Shown here: one piece after another, positions 1 through 8,204 of the stretch
Layout of the letters: every line of letters begins with the position of its first letter
Position numbering within the stretch: the stretch's first letter is position 1
Translations under genes and position numbers: made by a program
The notes under the pieces: generated by a model
Seen by the model: the letters and a program-made list of their open reading frames with translations, nothing else
The model's database searches: none
Told to the model about the DNA's origin: nothing
DNA from: an uncultured Chitinophagaceae bacterium
Lineage (GTDB): Bacteria > Bacteroidota > Bacteroidia > Chitinophagales > Chitinophagaceae
Direction of reading: 5' to 3'
Assembly (NCBI GenBank): GCA_936908745.1
Contig: CAKZFX010000011.1
Location: 454,121 to 518,120 of the forward strand
DNA: 64,000 nt

Positions 1-1363
1 AATCTTTTAATTCATAATAACGCACCGTTGCATTCAGGGCCTGCGCTTCATTCTTCTTTAACCGGTAATAAGCCGGTAGTTCTTTATAAAAATAAATACG
101 GTGATACTGCACCAGCGATGCTTTAATGCTGTCATTGATCGCCTTATACAAACTGTCTGCATGAAAAACATCGCCTGCTTTTGTATACGCCCTGAACAGG
201 CCGATATGATTTTCATTGATACCAAAATCTGAAAAAGGGATCGCTGATTTATAATTTTGTATGGCGGACGACCAGTTATGATCCGCTTCATCCAGCCAGC
301 CTTTCACATAATAGATATAAGAGTTGGCCATTTGCATTTTGCCATAATACTTCAGGGAAAGCGCCGTGACAGAATCATACAAAGCCTTCACTCTTGACAC
401 GGGGCGTGCATAGGTTTCAAAATAAGCCTGCTCAATCAACACTCTTGACAAATAAGCGCTGCCATTTTGCCCTGCCTGCAATTGCGAACATTGCTCCATA
501 TAGTAGATCGCCTGTTCAAAATCGCCAAGGAGTAAATAACCAACTGCCAGTTCATGCAGCATCAGCATATGCGTGCCCCGAAAGAAGAAAGCGCTGCGGT
601 GGTACGGTTTGTAAGCGCTTTTTTTCAACTCATCGGCGTTGGAAAAATCCTGGATGGATGTCAGCACTTCCAACGAACGTTTCAGGTTTTGGACCGGGTG
701 CGATTTTAAAAAGTAGGCATAATTATGCAGCGCCATCGCATCATCATGCAGCGAAGGCGTTTGTGATGCCAGGTCCCCGGCCCTTCGAAATAAGGAGTCG
801 ATCACCGTTGTGTCGCCACGGTTAAGACTTAATAAAATGGCATTTTGAACAGTAAAAAGCGATTCATTAAACGGGTCTTTCGCTTCCTTTGATAATTTCA
901 ATCCCTGCAAGCAAAGGGCTTGTGTGCTGTCAAACTCGTTGCGGTAAAAATGGACCAGCGCTTTTTGCATCAGCAGGTCTCGGTAGTCAACGGACTGAAG
1001 CAAGGCTTTTTGATGGCTGCTGATGGCGACCGCTCTATTCACCAGCAAAAGCGCCTCGGCCTGTTCATCCTGCGATACTTTCTGGTGCGACCAGAAATTA
1101 AGGATACGAACAGCATAATTTTGTAACCCCGATTGATCGCATATAACCAACGCTGCATAAAAAACACTGTCCTGTTGCGGAATATTCACCTGCTGTGTTT
1201 GCAGGTAATCAAACTTTTCAATTATAGCGGCGCTGTCTTTCCAATTTGTTTTTTTGGCGGCAAAAGAAAGATTGACAGCTTTGGATGACCATGGCGTTTG
1301 CGCCATCAATGCACCGCAGAGAAAATAAAAAGAAAAAAGCAGTGCGGTCTTTTTCATGGTCAT
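1..1363 (-). CDS. Exported helical-repeat (TPR-like) protein, 3' end outside window
   Basis: The minus-strand frame is open from the ATG at 1363 to the window edge (about 454 codons), so the C-terminus is missing. In-frame ATGs lie at 1384, 1363 and 1357. I chose 1363 because MTMKKTALLFSFYFLCGALMAQ is a good signal peptide. The body is amphipathic helices with TPR-like spacing (for example an A-x-G-Y-LLLGDFEQAIYYMEQC stretch). In Bacteroidota such proteins often continue into a coiled coil, a membrane helix and a histidine-kinase or LuxR-type output, but nothing here shows that. It is the last gene of a leftward run with 1429-3888. The role is unknown. Confidence 0.7.
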   Translation of the reverse strand, partial: MTMKKTALLFSFYFLCGALMAQTPWSSKAVNLSFAAKKTNWKDSAAIIEKFDYLQTQQVNIPQQDSVFYAALVICDQSGLQNYAVRILNFWSHQKVSQDEQAEALLLVNRAVAISSHQKALLQSVDYRDLLMQKALVHFYRNEFDSTQALCLQGLKLSKEAKDPFNESLFTVQNAILLSLNRGDTTVIDSLFRRAGDLASQTPSLHDDAMALHNYAYFLKSHPVQNLKRSLEVLTSIQDFSNADELKKSAYKPYHRSAFFFRGTHMLMLHELAVGYLLLGDFEQAIYYMEQCSQLQAGQNGSAYLSRVLIEQAYFETYARPVSRVKALYDSVTALSLKYYGKMQMANSYIYYVKGWLDEADHNWSSAIQNYKSAIPFSDFGINENHIGLFRAYTKAGDVFHADSLYKAINDSIKASLVQYHRIYFYKELPAYYRLKKNEAQALNATVRYYELKD

Positions 1364-1428
1364 ACGGGTGGTTCGTTTCTCCATGAAATTAAGCATTAGA
1401 AAGGGTATTGAATGATTGTAACAGTAAA

Positions 1429-1791
1429 TTAATCCGGCTCAACAACAGGGACCAATGAAGCCGGGTGCAGGCTGATAATGTTTTTATTCACTTCATAATC
1501 GATGCGCAGGTCTGCCAGCAATGCTTTCACTTCTTCAATATGCACCAGTTTTCGCTGCGGCATCCTGATCCCATCACTGAATAACTCCAGCGGGTTGATC
1601 TCAATTCTTTCTATGTCCTTTAGCGGGTAAGGCCCTTGTTTTTCTGTTTCCAGCCATGTTTCGCTGGGCTGGATCAGCCAGTTGCTCCAGGTTTCTTCTT
1701 CCGGCCGGTCTTTGAGCTGCAGCCGGAATGTCCATGGTTTTTGTTTGATCAGGGATACAAAAACAGATAGCAGGCTTGTATAAGAACTCAT
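1429..1791 (-). CDS. Hypothetical protein, 120 aa
   Basis: A cytosolic-looking protein with no signal peptide or membrane segment. It is rich in Trp and charged residues in its first half and ends in short alternating beta-like stretches. I do not recognise a family. It lies 20 bp downstream of the 1812-3023 gene and is probably co-transcribed with it. Base composition matches its neighbours, so I take it as a real gene. Confidence 0.6.
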   Translation of the reverse strand: MSSYTSLLSVFVSLIKQKPWTFRLQLKDRPEEETWSNWLIQPSETWLETEKQGPYPLKDIERIEINPLELFSDGIRMPQRKLVHIEEVKALLADLRIDYEVNKNIISLHPASLVPVVEPD

Positions 1792-1811
1792 AGGTGGTTA
1801 GGTTGACTTAC

Positions 1812-3023
1812 TTACTGGTTGAAAATTTTATCCGCCGCTTTTTTGGCTTCCGTATCAACATATTTATAAGACCATTGCGCCCTGTATACTTTTTCAATAA
1901 CAGGGTCAATAGCCGGTGCATTTTCAACAGGCGCACTGCCGATGATCAACGGTGAAGAAACGATCTCTTCCGCCGTCATTTCTTTGTACGCATTTTGCAG
2001 CGTAAAAGCATATAATGACAACTTATCCTTATACCGTCCTAACACAGCAATATACTGATCACGAAAATCTTTCAACGCTGTATTATACTCCTCTGTCAGT
2101 TCATTGAATTTATCATGGTACAATTCTACCTGGCGGCTATATTTTAAACCTGTTTTGATCTTTTCGTCCTGCAGGTAAAACGCATAAGCGGTAATATTGC
2201 CGTTATTTTTTACAACAGGAAATGTTTTATCAAAGAGTTGTTGCTTTTTAACCGGTGTTTCTTCGGGCTTTATCCCGATATTTTTATAATATAACCATAC
2301 ATCCGCATAGGAATCATACAACGCTTTCGATTTTTGTTTTAATAAGCTCAGCCGGGTGGTAAACTGCCCGTTGATCACATACAGCGTATCAAAAAACCGG
2401 ATATAGGGAACAAGGTCGGCCGTCAATCCATTCAGCAAGGCTTTGTCTACGAAATTATCCAGCTCCACTTTCACATCTTTCATAAGGCCAAGACCATTTT
2501 TTGTAATATCCACTTTGGGTTCCACCAATGAACTGATAAAATTATAGGCCGAACTGATGGCCGAGGAAATCGGGTTGGAATTCAGCACCGGCGCCAAAAC
2601 AGGGTTCTGGAAAATGCTCTCCAGCACCCGGAATACCTTTTTCTTCTTCAATGAATCTGTTTTCAACAAATTCGAAAACTTATCCGTCACCAGCTTTTTC
2701 ATAAAATCCTCAAACTGTTTCACCATCTGCGCTGTACCGGGATTATTGAGGTTCAGCAGGCGGATAGAATACTGCTGGTCGCTTATTTCTTTGCGGCGAA
2801 ACGAAAGCCGTTCTTGCAGTATATAACTGTTATGAAATCCATTCATCAGTGTTTCCCTTGCTTTTTCATACTCCACCGAATCTTTTGTCACTATCAGCGC
2901 TTTCAACTCATCTAACTGCTGAGATAATTCCGCCAGTTTCAACGAATCAACCTGCGCACTGCCGGTGATGCTGATGAAAACAAGCGAAATAAAAAGGGAT
3001 AATCGTTTGATGGCTGGTAACAT
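1812..3023 (-). CDS. Exported coiled-coil protein of unknown function, 403 aa
   Basis: It begins with a signal peptide (hydrophobic LSLFISLVFISITGSAQ, cleavage probably after SAQ) and continues as a mostly helical protein. The heptad-like stretch at residues 24-60 (LAELSQQLDELKALIV) suggests a coiled coil. No catalytic motif is visible. It sits between two other unknown genes in a leftward group with 22 bp or less between members. A periplasmic or cell-surface structural role is a guess. Confidence 0.65.
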   Translation of the reverse strand: MLPAIKRLSLFISLVFISITGSAQVDSLKLAELSQQLDELKALIVTKDSVEYEKARETLMNGFHNSYILQERLSFRRKEISDQQYSIRLLNLNNPGTAQMVKQFEDFMKKLVTDKFSNLLKTDSLKKKKVFRVLESIFQNPVLAPVLNSNPISSAISSAYNFISSLVEPKVDITKNGLGLMKDVKVELDNFVDKALLNGLTADLVPYIRFFDTLYVINGQFTTRLSLLKQKSKALYDSYADVWLYYKNIGIKPEETPVKKQQLFDKTFPVVKNNGNITAYAFYLQDEKIKTGLKYSRQVELYHDKFNELTEEYNTALKDFRDQYIAVLGRYKDKLSLYAFTLQNAYKEMTAEEIVSSPLIIGSAPVENAPAIDPVIEKVYRAQWSYKYVDTEAKKAADKIFNQ

Positions 3024-3045
3024 GTTATATTTATTTTGGGGACTG

Positions 3046-3888
3046 TTAATGATTAGCTGGCGCTATAAAACGAATGGATAAAATATATTCTTCACCGCCC
3101 GCATAAAAATCTTTTTGTAATGGCGAGAACCGCTCAGGTGAAATGCCCATTTTTTCGACAAGCGATGTGATAAATCGTTCAGCCATCGAGGGCAATACAA
3201 AATTTTCAGCCTTCAGCGTGTATTGAGCTGCCGGCACATTGATATGACCTCTTAAAAAACTTTCCACCCTTACATCGGGACGCTCCTGCAGGTATTGTCC
3301 TGCTTGTTGTAATAAGGAATCAGGAAACTGGCTTTTCATGGAACAAAACGGCGACAACCGTAACACAATCGAATCGGTTAAGCCGTATTTATGCAAAGTA
3401 TTGGTGGTAACACCGGTCGTGGCGCAGTACGCCTCCTTCACTCTTTCAAAAGCTTTATTGTTTTGTGGTGTACTCAATTGGCTGTAAGAAGAAACAGGCT
3501 GGCTGGTATCTGCGAGATAATAATAGATCAGTGAGCGATGCAGGTTTTTCGGTATCCCCTTCCCGGTTTCATAAATGCCGGCTAATTTACTTGCGGCAGC
3601 ATAGCTGTCCCAGCCATCGCCATACTCTGACTCCGAAGAGGCCGCCAGTGTATAACAACGGATAGCTGCGTTCATGCTGCTGTCACGGTACTTATCGTAG
3701 ATCTTTTCAAAGAAAGAGCCAATGGTAAACAGCTTTGCTTTATCCCACTTTCTGATCGCCGCTTTTTGCTCCTTGCGCTGTTGCTGTATTTTTTTCTCGT
3801 CGCCCGGTTGGTAACGCTGTGATTGCGCTTTCAGAACAACCAACATAAGCAGGCAGGTGAAGCCGTATTTAGTAAAAGAACAGGACAT
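3046..3888 (-). CDS. Exported Sel1-like repeat protein, 280 aa
   Basis: It has a signal peptide (LLMLVVLKAQS) followed by a basic segment. Around residues 95-130 there is one Sel1-type helical hairpin (LAGIYETGKGIPKNLHRSL). Sel1 repeats normally mediate protein contacts in the periplasm. The last 90 residues (VRVESFLRGHINVP onward) are beta-rich and unassigned. It is the first gene of the leftward group that runs to the window start. The role of the group is unknown. Confidence 0.6.
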   Translation of the reverse strand: MSCSFTKYGFTCLLMLVVLKAQSQRYQPGDEKKIQQQRKEQKAAIRKWDKAKLFTIGSFFEKIYDKYRDSSMNAAIRCYTLAASSESEYGDGWDSYAAASKLAGIYETGKGIPKNLHRSLIYYYLADTSQPVSSYSQLSTPQNNKAFERVKEAYCATTGVTTNTLHKYGLTDSIVLRLSPFCSMKSQFPDSLLQQAGQYLQERPDVRVESFLRGHINVPAAQYTLKAENFVLPSMAERFITSLVEKMGISPERFSPLQKDFYAGGEEYILSIRFIAPANH

Positions 3889-4017
3889 GGTCTTGCAATT
3901 TGTCCTGAAAGTAAATAAGTCAACAGAGTGGGTAAATACTCATTTAACGGTACACAAACAATCGGCAATTGGCAATAGACAACAGGCAAACGACTATTCA
4001 GCACTCACTATTGACGA

Positions 4018-6036
4018 TTAGTAGCTAAGCAATTTTTGAATCGTTTCTCCCAACCTTCCTTTGGCAAGGAAATTATTTTCCAGCTCTACATTGAATGGAA
4101 CAGGTGTGTCCAGGCTTGCACAACGCATCACCGGCGCATCGAGTAAATGAAAACAGTTTTCGGCGATCCATGCGGCTATTTCACCCGCAATACCGCCGGT
4201 TAATGTGTCTTCGTGCAGCAATAAAACCCTTCCTGTACGTTGCACGGCTTGCCGTATCGCTAAATAATCAAGCGGTAATAATGTACGCAGGTCTAAAATA
4301 TCTATGGAAAGCTCGGGGTGCTCTGCTGCATAATCTTCCGCCCAGTGAACACCGCTGCCATACGTGATGATAGCTATCTCATCGCCTTCACGCACATGTC
4401 TTGCCTTGCCGATCTCTATCTCATAGTATTCTTCCGGCACAGGACCGCTGACCGAACGGTACAACGCTTTATGCTCAAAGAATAAAACAGGATTCGGATC
4501 GTTGATCGAAGCGATCAGCAAACCCTTTGCATCCATTGGTGTGGAAGGATACACCACTTTCAAACCGGGTGTATGTACAAACCATGCTTCATTGCTTTGC
4601 GAATGAAAAGGGCCTGCGCCAACACCGCCGCCTGTGGGCATCCGAATCACCACGTCTGCATGCTGGCCCCAGCGATAATGTATTTTAGCCAGGTTATTAA
4701 TGATCTGGTTAAAACCCACCGTTACAAAATCGGCAAACTGCATTTCCATCATGCTCTTGTAGCCTTCCAGCGATAATCCCAGCGCAGCGCCAACAATCGC
4801 ACTTTCACACAACGGTGTATTTCTTACTCTTTCTTTTCCAAACTCTTTTACAAATCCCTCAGTGATCTTAAACGCCCCGCCATACTCTGCAATATCCTGT
4901 CCCATCAAAATAAGATTCGGATGTTGCTGCATCGACTGTTTCAATCCCTCACTGATCGCATCTATCATACGCTTTTCGTGAGTGGCGAATGGTGGATGGT
5001 GAATGAGACTCGCATTATCCAGGACCCTGACTCCCGATTCCTGGCTATCGACTCTTGACTTAGCATATACGTCCTCCAGTTCCACTTCCGTATCAGCCAC
5101 TATCGGCGCTGAATTAAAACCAATCGTTAATTCACTTTCAATTTTCTCTTTAAACTCTTCCCTTATTGTTTCAATATCTTTTTCTGTCAGCACATTTTCT
5201 GTAACAAGGTATTGCTCATAATTTTTGATCGGGTCTTTCATTTCCCAGAGCTTAAACAACTCTTGCGGAACATATTTGGTACCACTGGCTTCTTCGTGTC
5301 CACGCATACGGAACGTAAGACATTCTATCAGGTACGGTTTCTGATTTTTGATACAATAATCCCGGACACCTTTTATCGTATCATATACCGACAATATATT
5401 GTTACCATCTATCTGCACGCCATCCATACCATAGCCTTTGGCTTTGTCCACAAGGCTGATACAGCGGTATTGTTCATTGGTCGGTGTACTTAAACCATAA
5501 CCATTGTTCTCAATAATAAAAATCACCGGCAGGTCCCATACAGCGGCCACATTCAATGCTTCGTGAAAATCGCCTTCGCTTGTTCCCCCGTCACCACTAA
5601 ATGCAATTGACACTTTATTTTCTTTGCGGAGCTTATGCGCCAGCGCCACTCCATCTGCAATGGCGAGCTGGGGACCGAGGTGAGAGATCATACCGCAGAT
5701 ATGATGTTCACTGTTGCCAAAGTGAAAACTTCTTTCTCTTCCTTTACTATAACCGTCCTGCGAGCCCTGCCATTGTTTAAATAACTTATGCAGCGGCATG
5801 TTGCGGGAGGTAAACACACCGAGGTTGCGGTGCAGCGGCATGATCCATTCGTCTTCCTGCAAAGCAAGGGTGGCGCCTACGGCGATGGCCTCCTGGCCAA
5901 TGCCACTAAACCATTTGGAAATTCTTCCCTGCCGTAGCAGCACCAGCATTTTTTCTTCAATCATTCGGGGCCAAAGCAGGTGGCGGTAAAGATGTATAAG
6001 CTGATCGTTAGTAAGCTCCTTGCGGTCAAAAGTCAT
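4018..6036 (-). CDS. 2-oxoacid dehydrogenase E1, fused alpha and beta subunits
   Basis: Thiamine-diphosphate-dependent E1 of a pyruvate or branched-chain 2-oxoacid dehydrogenase complex; it decarboxylates the oxoacid and acylates E2 lipoate. Residues 1 to about 320 are the alpha chain, with the ThDP motif running from GDGGTSEGDF to IIENN. About 355 to 672 are the beta chain (MGQDIAEYGGAFK, then the MQFADF region). The two-chain fusion is common in Bacteroidota. The linker at about residues 326-352 (4981-5058) has an odd repeat-like base sequence (see findings). The ATG at 6036 lies 4 nt after a TAGGTTTG box. No E2 or E3 gene is nearby, so the substrate cannot be decided. Confidence 0.92.
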   Translation of the reverse strand: MTFDRKELTNDQLIHLYRHLLWPRMIEEKMLVLLRQGRISKWFSGIGQEAIAVGATLALQEDEWIMPLHRNLGVFTSRNMPLHKLFKQWQGSQDGYSKGRERSFHFGNSEHHICGMISHLGPQLAIADGVALAHKLRKENKVSIAFSGDGGTSEGDFHEALNVAAVWDLPVIFIIENNGYGLSTPTNEQYRCISLVDKAKGYGMDGVQIDGNNILSVYDTIKGVRDYCIKNQKPYLIECLTFRMRGHEEASGTKYVPQELFKLWEMKDPIKNYEQYLVTENVLTEKDIETIREEFKEKIESELTIGFNSAPIVADTEVELEDVYAKSRVDSQESGVRVLDNASLIHHPPFATHEKRMIDAISEGLKQSMQQHPNLILMGQDIAEYGGAFKITEGFVKEFGKERVRNTPLCESAIVGAALGLSLEGYKSMMEMQFADFVTVGFNQIINNLAKIHYRWGQHADVVIRMPTGGGVGAGPFHSQSNEAWFVHTPGLKVVYPSTPMDAKGLLIASINDPNPVLFFEHKALYRSVSGPVPEEYYEIEIGKARHVREGDEIAIITYGSGVHWAEDYAAEHPELSIDILDLRTLLPLDYLAIRQAVQRTGRVLLLHEDTLTGGIAGEIAAWIAENCFHLLDAPVMRCASLDTPVPFNVELENNFLAKGRLGETIQKLLSY

Positions 6037-6040
6037 AGTG

Positions 6041-6048
6041 CAAACCTA
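6041..6048 (-). promoter_or_regulatory. -7 box TAGGTTTG before the E1 gene
   Basis: Read on the minus strand, TAGGTTTG fits the Bacteroidota -7 consensus TAnnTTTG and is followed by only 4 nt before the ATG at 6036. Transcription would start at or next to the start codon, giving a leaderless or nearly leaderless mRNA. No clear -33 TTG was found. Confidence 0.55.
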
Positions 6049-6087
6049 TTGAAAAAGGGTGAAGCCGGGGGTTGCTTTTATATCAAT

Positions 6088-6183
6088 TGTTGGAGGCCAC
6101 GGAGGAAAGGAGTTGCACAGAGATTATCTCCGCAAATCTCTGCTTCTCTGCGATCCCTGCCTGCCGGCAGGCAGGTCTGTGGC
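6088..6183. repeat. Dispersed intergenic repeat, copy 1, with 20-bp palindrome
   Basis: The spacer left of the toxin gene carries the CACGGAGG / CACAGAG / CTCTGCG vocabulary seen again at 6843, 10808, 25526 and 32704. It ends in a perfect 20-bp palindrome at 6156-6175 (CCTGCCTGCC followed by its exact complement) and a GCAGGTCTGTGG tail. A related tail, GCAGGTmTGyGG, also closes copies 3 and 5. Confidence 0.6.
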
Positions 6184-6188
6184 CATTT

Positions 6189-6488
6189 TTATTCTTTTAT
6201 CCTGCTTTTTAAATCCATCTGCTCATTCAGGATTCGTATAATTTCAATGCGTTTGGTTTCCCTTTTCCGGTAGAAAATAATATGCTTTCCTGCGGAAAAA
6301 CCATAAACATCCGCCGAAACCTGTTCATAGTTTTTTCCGATCGCTGGCTTTTTAGCCAATTCCTTACAGGCGTCAATCACGAGTTGATAATAATTATCGG
6401 CCTGGTTTGCTGACCCGGTTTCCTGCGTATGGTTCCAGATGCCGGAAATATCTTCCACCGCTTTATGGGTAAAAACATACTTTGCCAC
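6189..6488 (-). CDS. parE: ParE/RelE-family toxin
   Basis: A 99-aa toxin of the RelE/ParE superfamily; ParE members poison DNA gyrase and RelE members cleave mRNA. Family features are the FTHKAVEDISGIWNHT N-terminal helix, the KPAIGKNYEQ loop and the C-terminal strand pair GKHIIFYRKR and IEIIRILNEQMD. Translation starts at a GTG (6486-6488) that overlaps the antitoxin stop as TAGTG, the usual coupling in these operons. The first helix favours ParE over RelE. The real target is not known from sequence. Confidence 0.88.
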   Translation of the reverse strand: MAKYVFTHKAVEDISGIWNHTQETGSANQADNYYQLVIDACKELAKKPAIGKNYEQVSADVYGFSAGKHIIFYRKRETKRIEIIRILNEQMDLKSRIKE

Positions 6489-6730
6489 TACTTTTTACCT
6501 GTTTTTAGGGTTTTCAGGTGTTTTTTTGCATCAAAATCCTTTGTTATCCCGCTATTTGCACCCTCCCGGATGGCGGTTTTCAGCGCCCGGGCCTTGTTTT
6601 CTTCTTCTTCCAACAAACGCAACCCCGCCCTTATCACTTCGCTGGCGTTCTTATAACGGCCTTCCGAGATCTGTTTTTCAACAAAATCTTCGAAATAATC
6701 ACCTAGCGATACCGATGTATTACGTCCCAT
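6488..6730 (-). CDS. parD: ParD-family antitoxin
   Basis: An 80-aa antitoxin with an N-terminal ribbon-helix-helix DNA-binding segment (NTSVSLGDYFEDFVEK, then GRYKNASEVIRAGLRLLEE) and a basic disordered C-terminus that should wrap the toxin. It is first in the operon and overlaps the toxin start by one base. A 9-bp inverted repeat 14 bp upstream of its ATG is the expected autoregulatory operator. Confidence 0.9.
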   Translation of the reverse strand: MGRNTSVSLGDYFEDFVEKQISEGRYKNASEVIRAGLRLLEEEENKARALKTAIREGANSGITKDFDAKKHLKTLKTGKK

Positions 6731-6744
6731 ACGCTTGTTTTTCT

Positions 6745-6769
6745 AAAGTTACCAAAAATTGGTAACTTT
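6745..6769. promoter_or_regulatory. Palindromic operator of the ParDE operon
   Basis: AAAGTTACC and GGTAACTTT form a perfect 9-bp inverted repeat with a 7-nt A/T spacer, 14 bp before the parD ATG. On the minus strand the proximal arm contains TAACTTTA, one base from the TAnnTTTG -7 consensus, so a ParD-type repressor bound here would cover the promoter. On the plus strand the other arm reads TAACTTTG, a perfect -7 box facing right. Confidence 0.65.
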
Positions 6770-6842
6770 GTAGAATAGACCAGTGTTTAACGCAACTATA
6801 AAAACCAGGATTACCTAACGCCTTATATATCAGCAAGATAAA

Positions 6843-6886
6843 ACTCCGTGGTTCTCCATTTCTCTGTGAATCTTTGTGACCAACAT
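6843..6886. repeat. Dispersed intergenic repeat, short copy 2
   Basis: A short spacer string (ACTCCGTGG, TCTCTGTGAATCTTTGTG) whose reverse complement carries the CACAAAG and CACAGAG words of the larger copies. It lies in the 210-bp gap between the antitoxin and the von Willebrand gene, where I see nothing else apart from a possible weak promoter. Confidence 0.45.
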
Positions 6887-6979
6887 ACTGAAGTCAGCTA
6901 ATTTGTTAACCTATTCCTAAACAGGTCCGGCTTTTGTGAAAAAGCCACCGGCTTCGCATCTTGTCAGAAACCCCTTTTT

Positions 6980-8149
6980 ATGAACTTCCTGCTGAAACCA
7001 TCTGTGGCTGTGCTGTCCCTTTTTGCCGGTCTTACCCTGATTGATACCGTGCGCCACAACGAAAAAACAGTTTCCGAAACACCCATAACAAAACCTGCCA
7101 CGCAAAAAATACAGGCGGCCATCCTGTTGGACGTAAGCAATAGCATGGACGGGCTGATTGAACAAGCCAAGGCACAGCTTTGGAACATGGTCAGCGTGAT
7201 GGGAAAAGCCAAATGTGACGCCGGAACGCCTCAAATCGAAATCGCTTTGTATGAATATGGCCGCGATAACAACGACGCCAAAAAAGGATATATCAAACAG
7301 ATCTCGCCATTCACAACCGATCTGGACCAGCTTTCGCAAACACTTTTTAAATTGACCACCTACGGCGGTAGTGAATACTGCGGCGAAGTGATCTATACTT
7401 CCCTGAACGAACTTAGCTGGGACCCTTCCGATAAAAGCTATAAAGTGATCTTTATTTCCGGCAACGAAGATTTTCTGCAGGGAAAAATTACCTATACCCA
7501 GGCCTGTGAAGAGGCACGCAAAAGAGGCGTGATCGTCAACACCATTTATTGCGGCAGCAAAGAAATGGGTATCCGCGAACACTGGAACCTCGGTGGCGAA
7601 TGCGGCAGCGGCAGTTTTACCAATATTAATTCCGACGAAAGACCGGAAGATATTCCCACACCTTATGACAGTACATTGATGGTGCTGAACGGAAAGCTGA
7701 ACGGCACTTATGTATATTATGGCCAGGCTGGTGCGGCTAATTATCGCCGGCAGGAAGAAATGGACGTAGCCAATGCAAAGATCAATAAATCGGTGGCGGC
7801 GAAAAGAGCTGCTGTAAAAGGAAACAAAGCTTTATACAGCAACTCTTCCTGGGATCTGAGCGACGCAGTGGCCGCAGATAAAGATTTCATTGCCAAAGTG
7901 GATATGAAAACACTGCCCGATAGTTTGAAAAATAAAACCCGTGCAGAGTTGCAAGCCATCGTGGACGCCAAAAGCAAAGAAAGAAGTTTGATACAAAAGG
8001 AAATTGCAGAAATAAGCAAACAACGCGAAACTTATGTGGCCACTGAAAAAGCAAAAGCTGTTACAAACGGGCAGGCACAGACCCTTGAATCAGAAGTGGA
8101 ACGTATCATCCGTGAGCAGGCCAAACGATTTAATATGACGATACAGTAG
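6980..8149 (+). CDS. Exported von Willebrand factor A domain protein, 389 aa
   Basis: It has an N-terminal hydrophobic segment (signal or anchor, residues 5-20) followed by a vWA fold from about residue 44. The metal-ion-dependent adhesion site is visible as D51-V-S53-N-S55, with TTYGGSEYCGE and the VIFISGNEDF strand downstream. The last 110 residues are charged and helical (coiled-coil-like, KSKERSLIQKEIAEISKQRE). Bacterial vWA proteins bind partner proteins through the metal site. The ligand is unknown. It is monocistronic and followed by a strong terminator at 8171-8198. Confidence 0.82.
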   Translation: MNFLLKPSVAVLSLFAGLTLIDTVRHNEKTVSETPITKPATQKIQAAILLDVSNSMDGLIEQAKAQLWNMVSVMGKAKCDAGTPQIEIALYEYGRDNNDAKKGYIKQISPFTTDLDQLSQTLFKLTTYGGSEYCGEVIYTSLNELSWDPSDKSYKVIFISGNEDFLQGKITYTQACEEARKRGVIVNTIYCGSKEMGIREHWNLGGECGSGSFTNINSDERPEDIPTPYDSTLMVLNGKLNGTYVYYGQAGAANYRRQEEMDVANAKINKSVAAKRAAVKGNKALYSNSSWDLSDAVAADKDFIAKVDMKTLPDSLKNKTRAELQAIVDAKSKERSLIQKEIAEISKQRETYVATEKAKAVTNGQAQTLESEVERIIREQAKRFNMTIQ

Positions 8150-8170
8150 TGTGAAACGGTGCGATAAAAC

Positions 8171-8198
8171 AAAGAGGAACAAATGTTCCTCTTTTTAT
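8171..8198 (+). terminator. Intrinsic terminator, probably bidirectional
   Basis: A perfect 10-bp stem (AAAGAGGAAC / GTTCCTCTTT) with a 4-nt AAAT loop is followed by a T-rich run. It lies between the stop of the vWA gene and the convergent M16 gene, and the A-run before the stem would serve the leftward transcript. Confidence 0.85.
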
Positions 8199-8204
8199 TT
8201 TCTT

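Noticed and set aside
394..825. Plus-strand open frame of 143 aa
   Set aside because: Antisense to the longer exported helical-repeat protein that has a signal peptide and stays open to the edge.
6917..7582. Minus-strand open frame of 221 aa
   Set aside because: It is antisense to the vWA gene, whose MIDAS motif and fold are clear; the antisense translation is low in recognisable structure.
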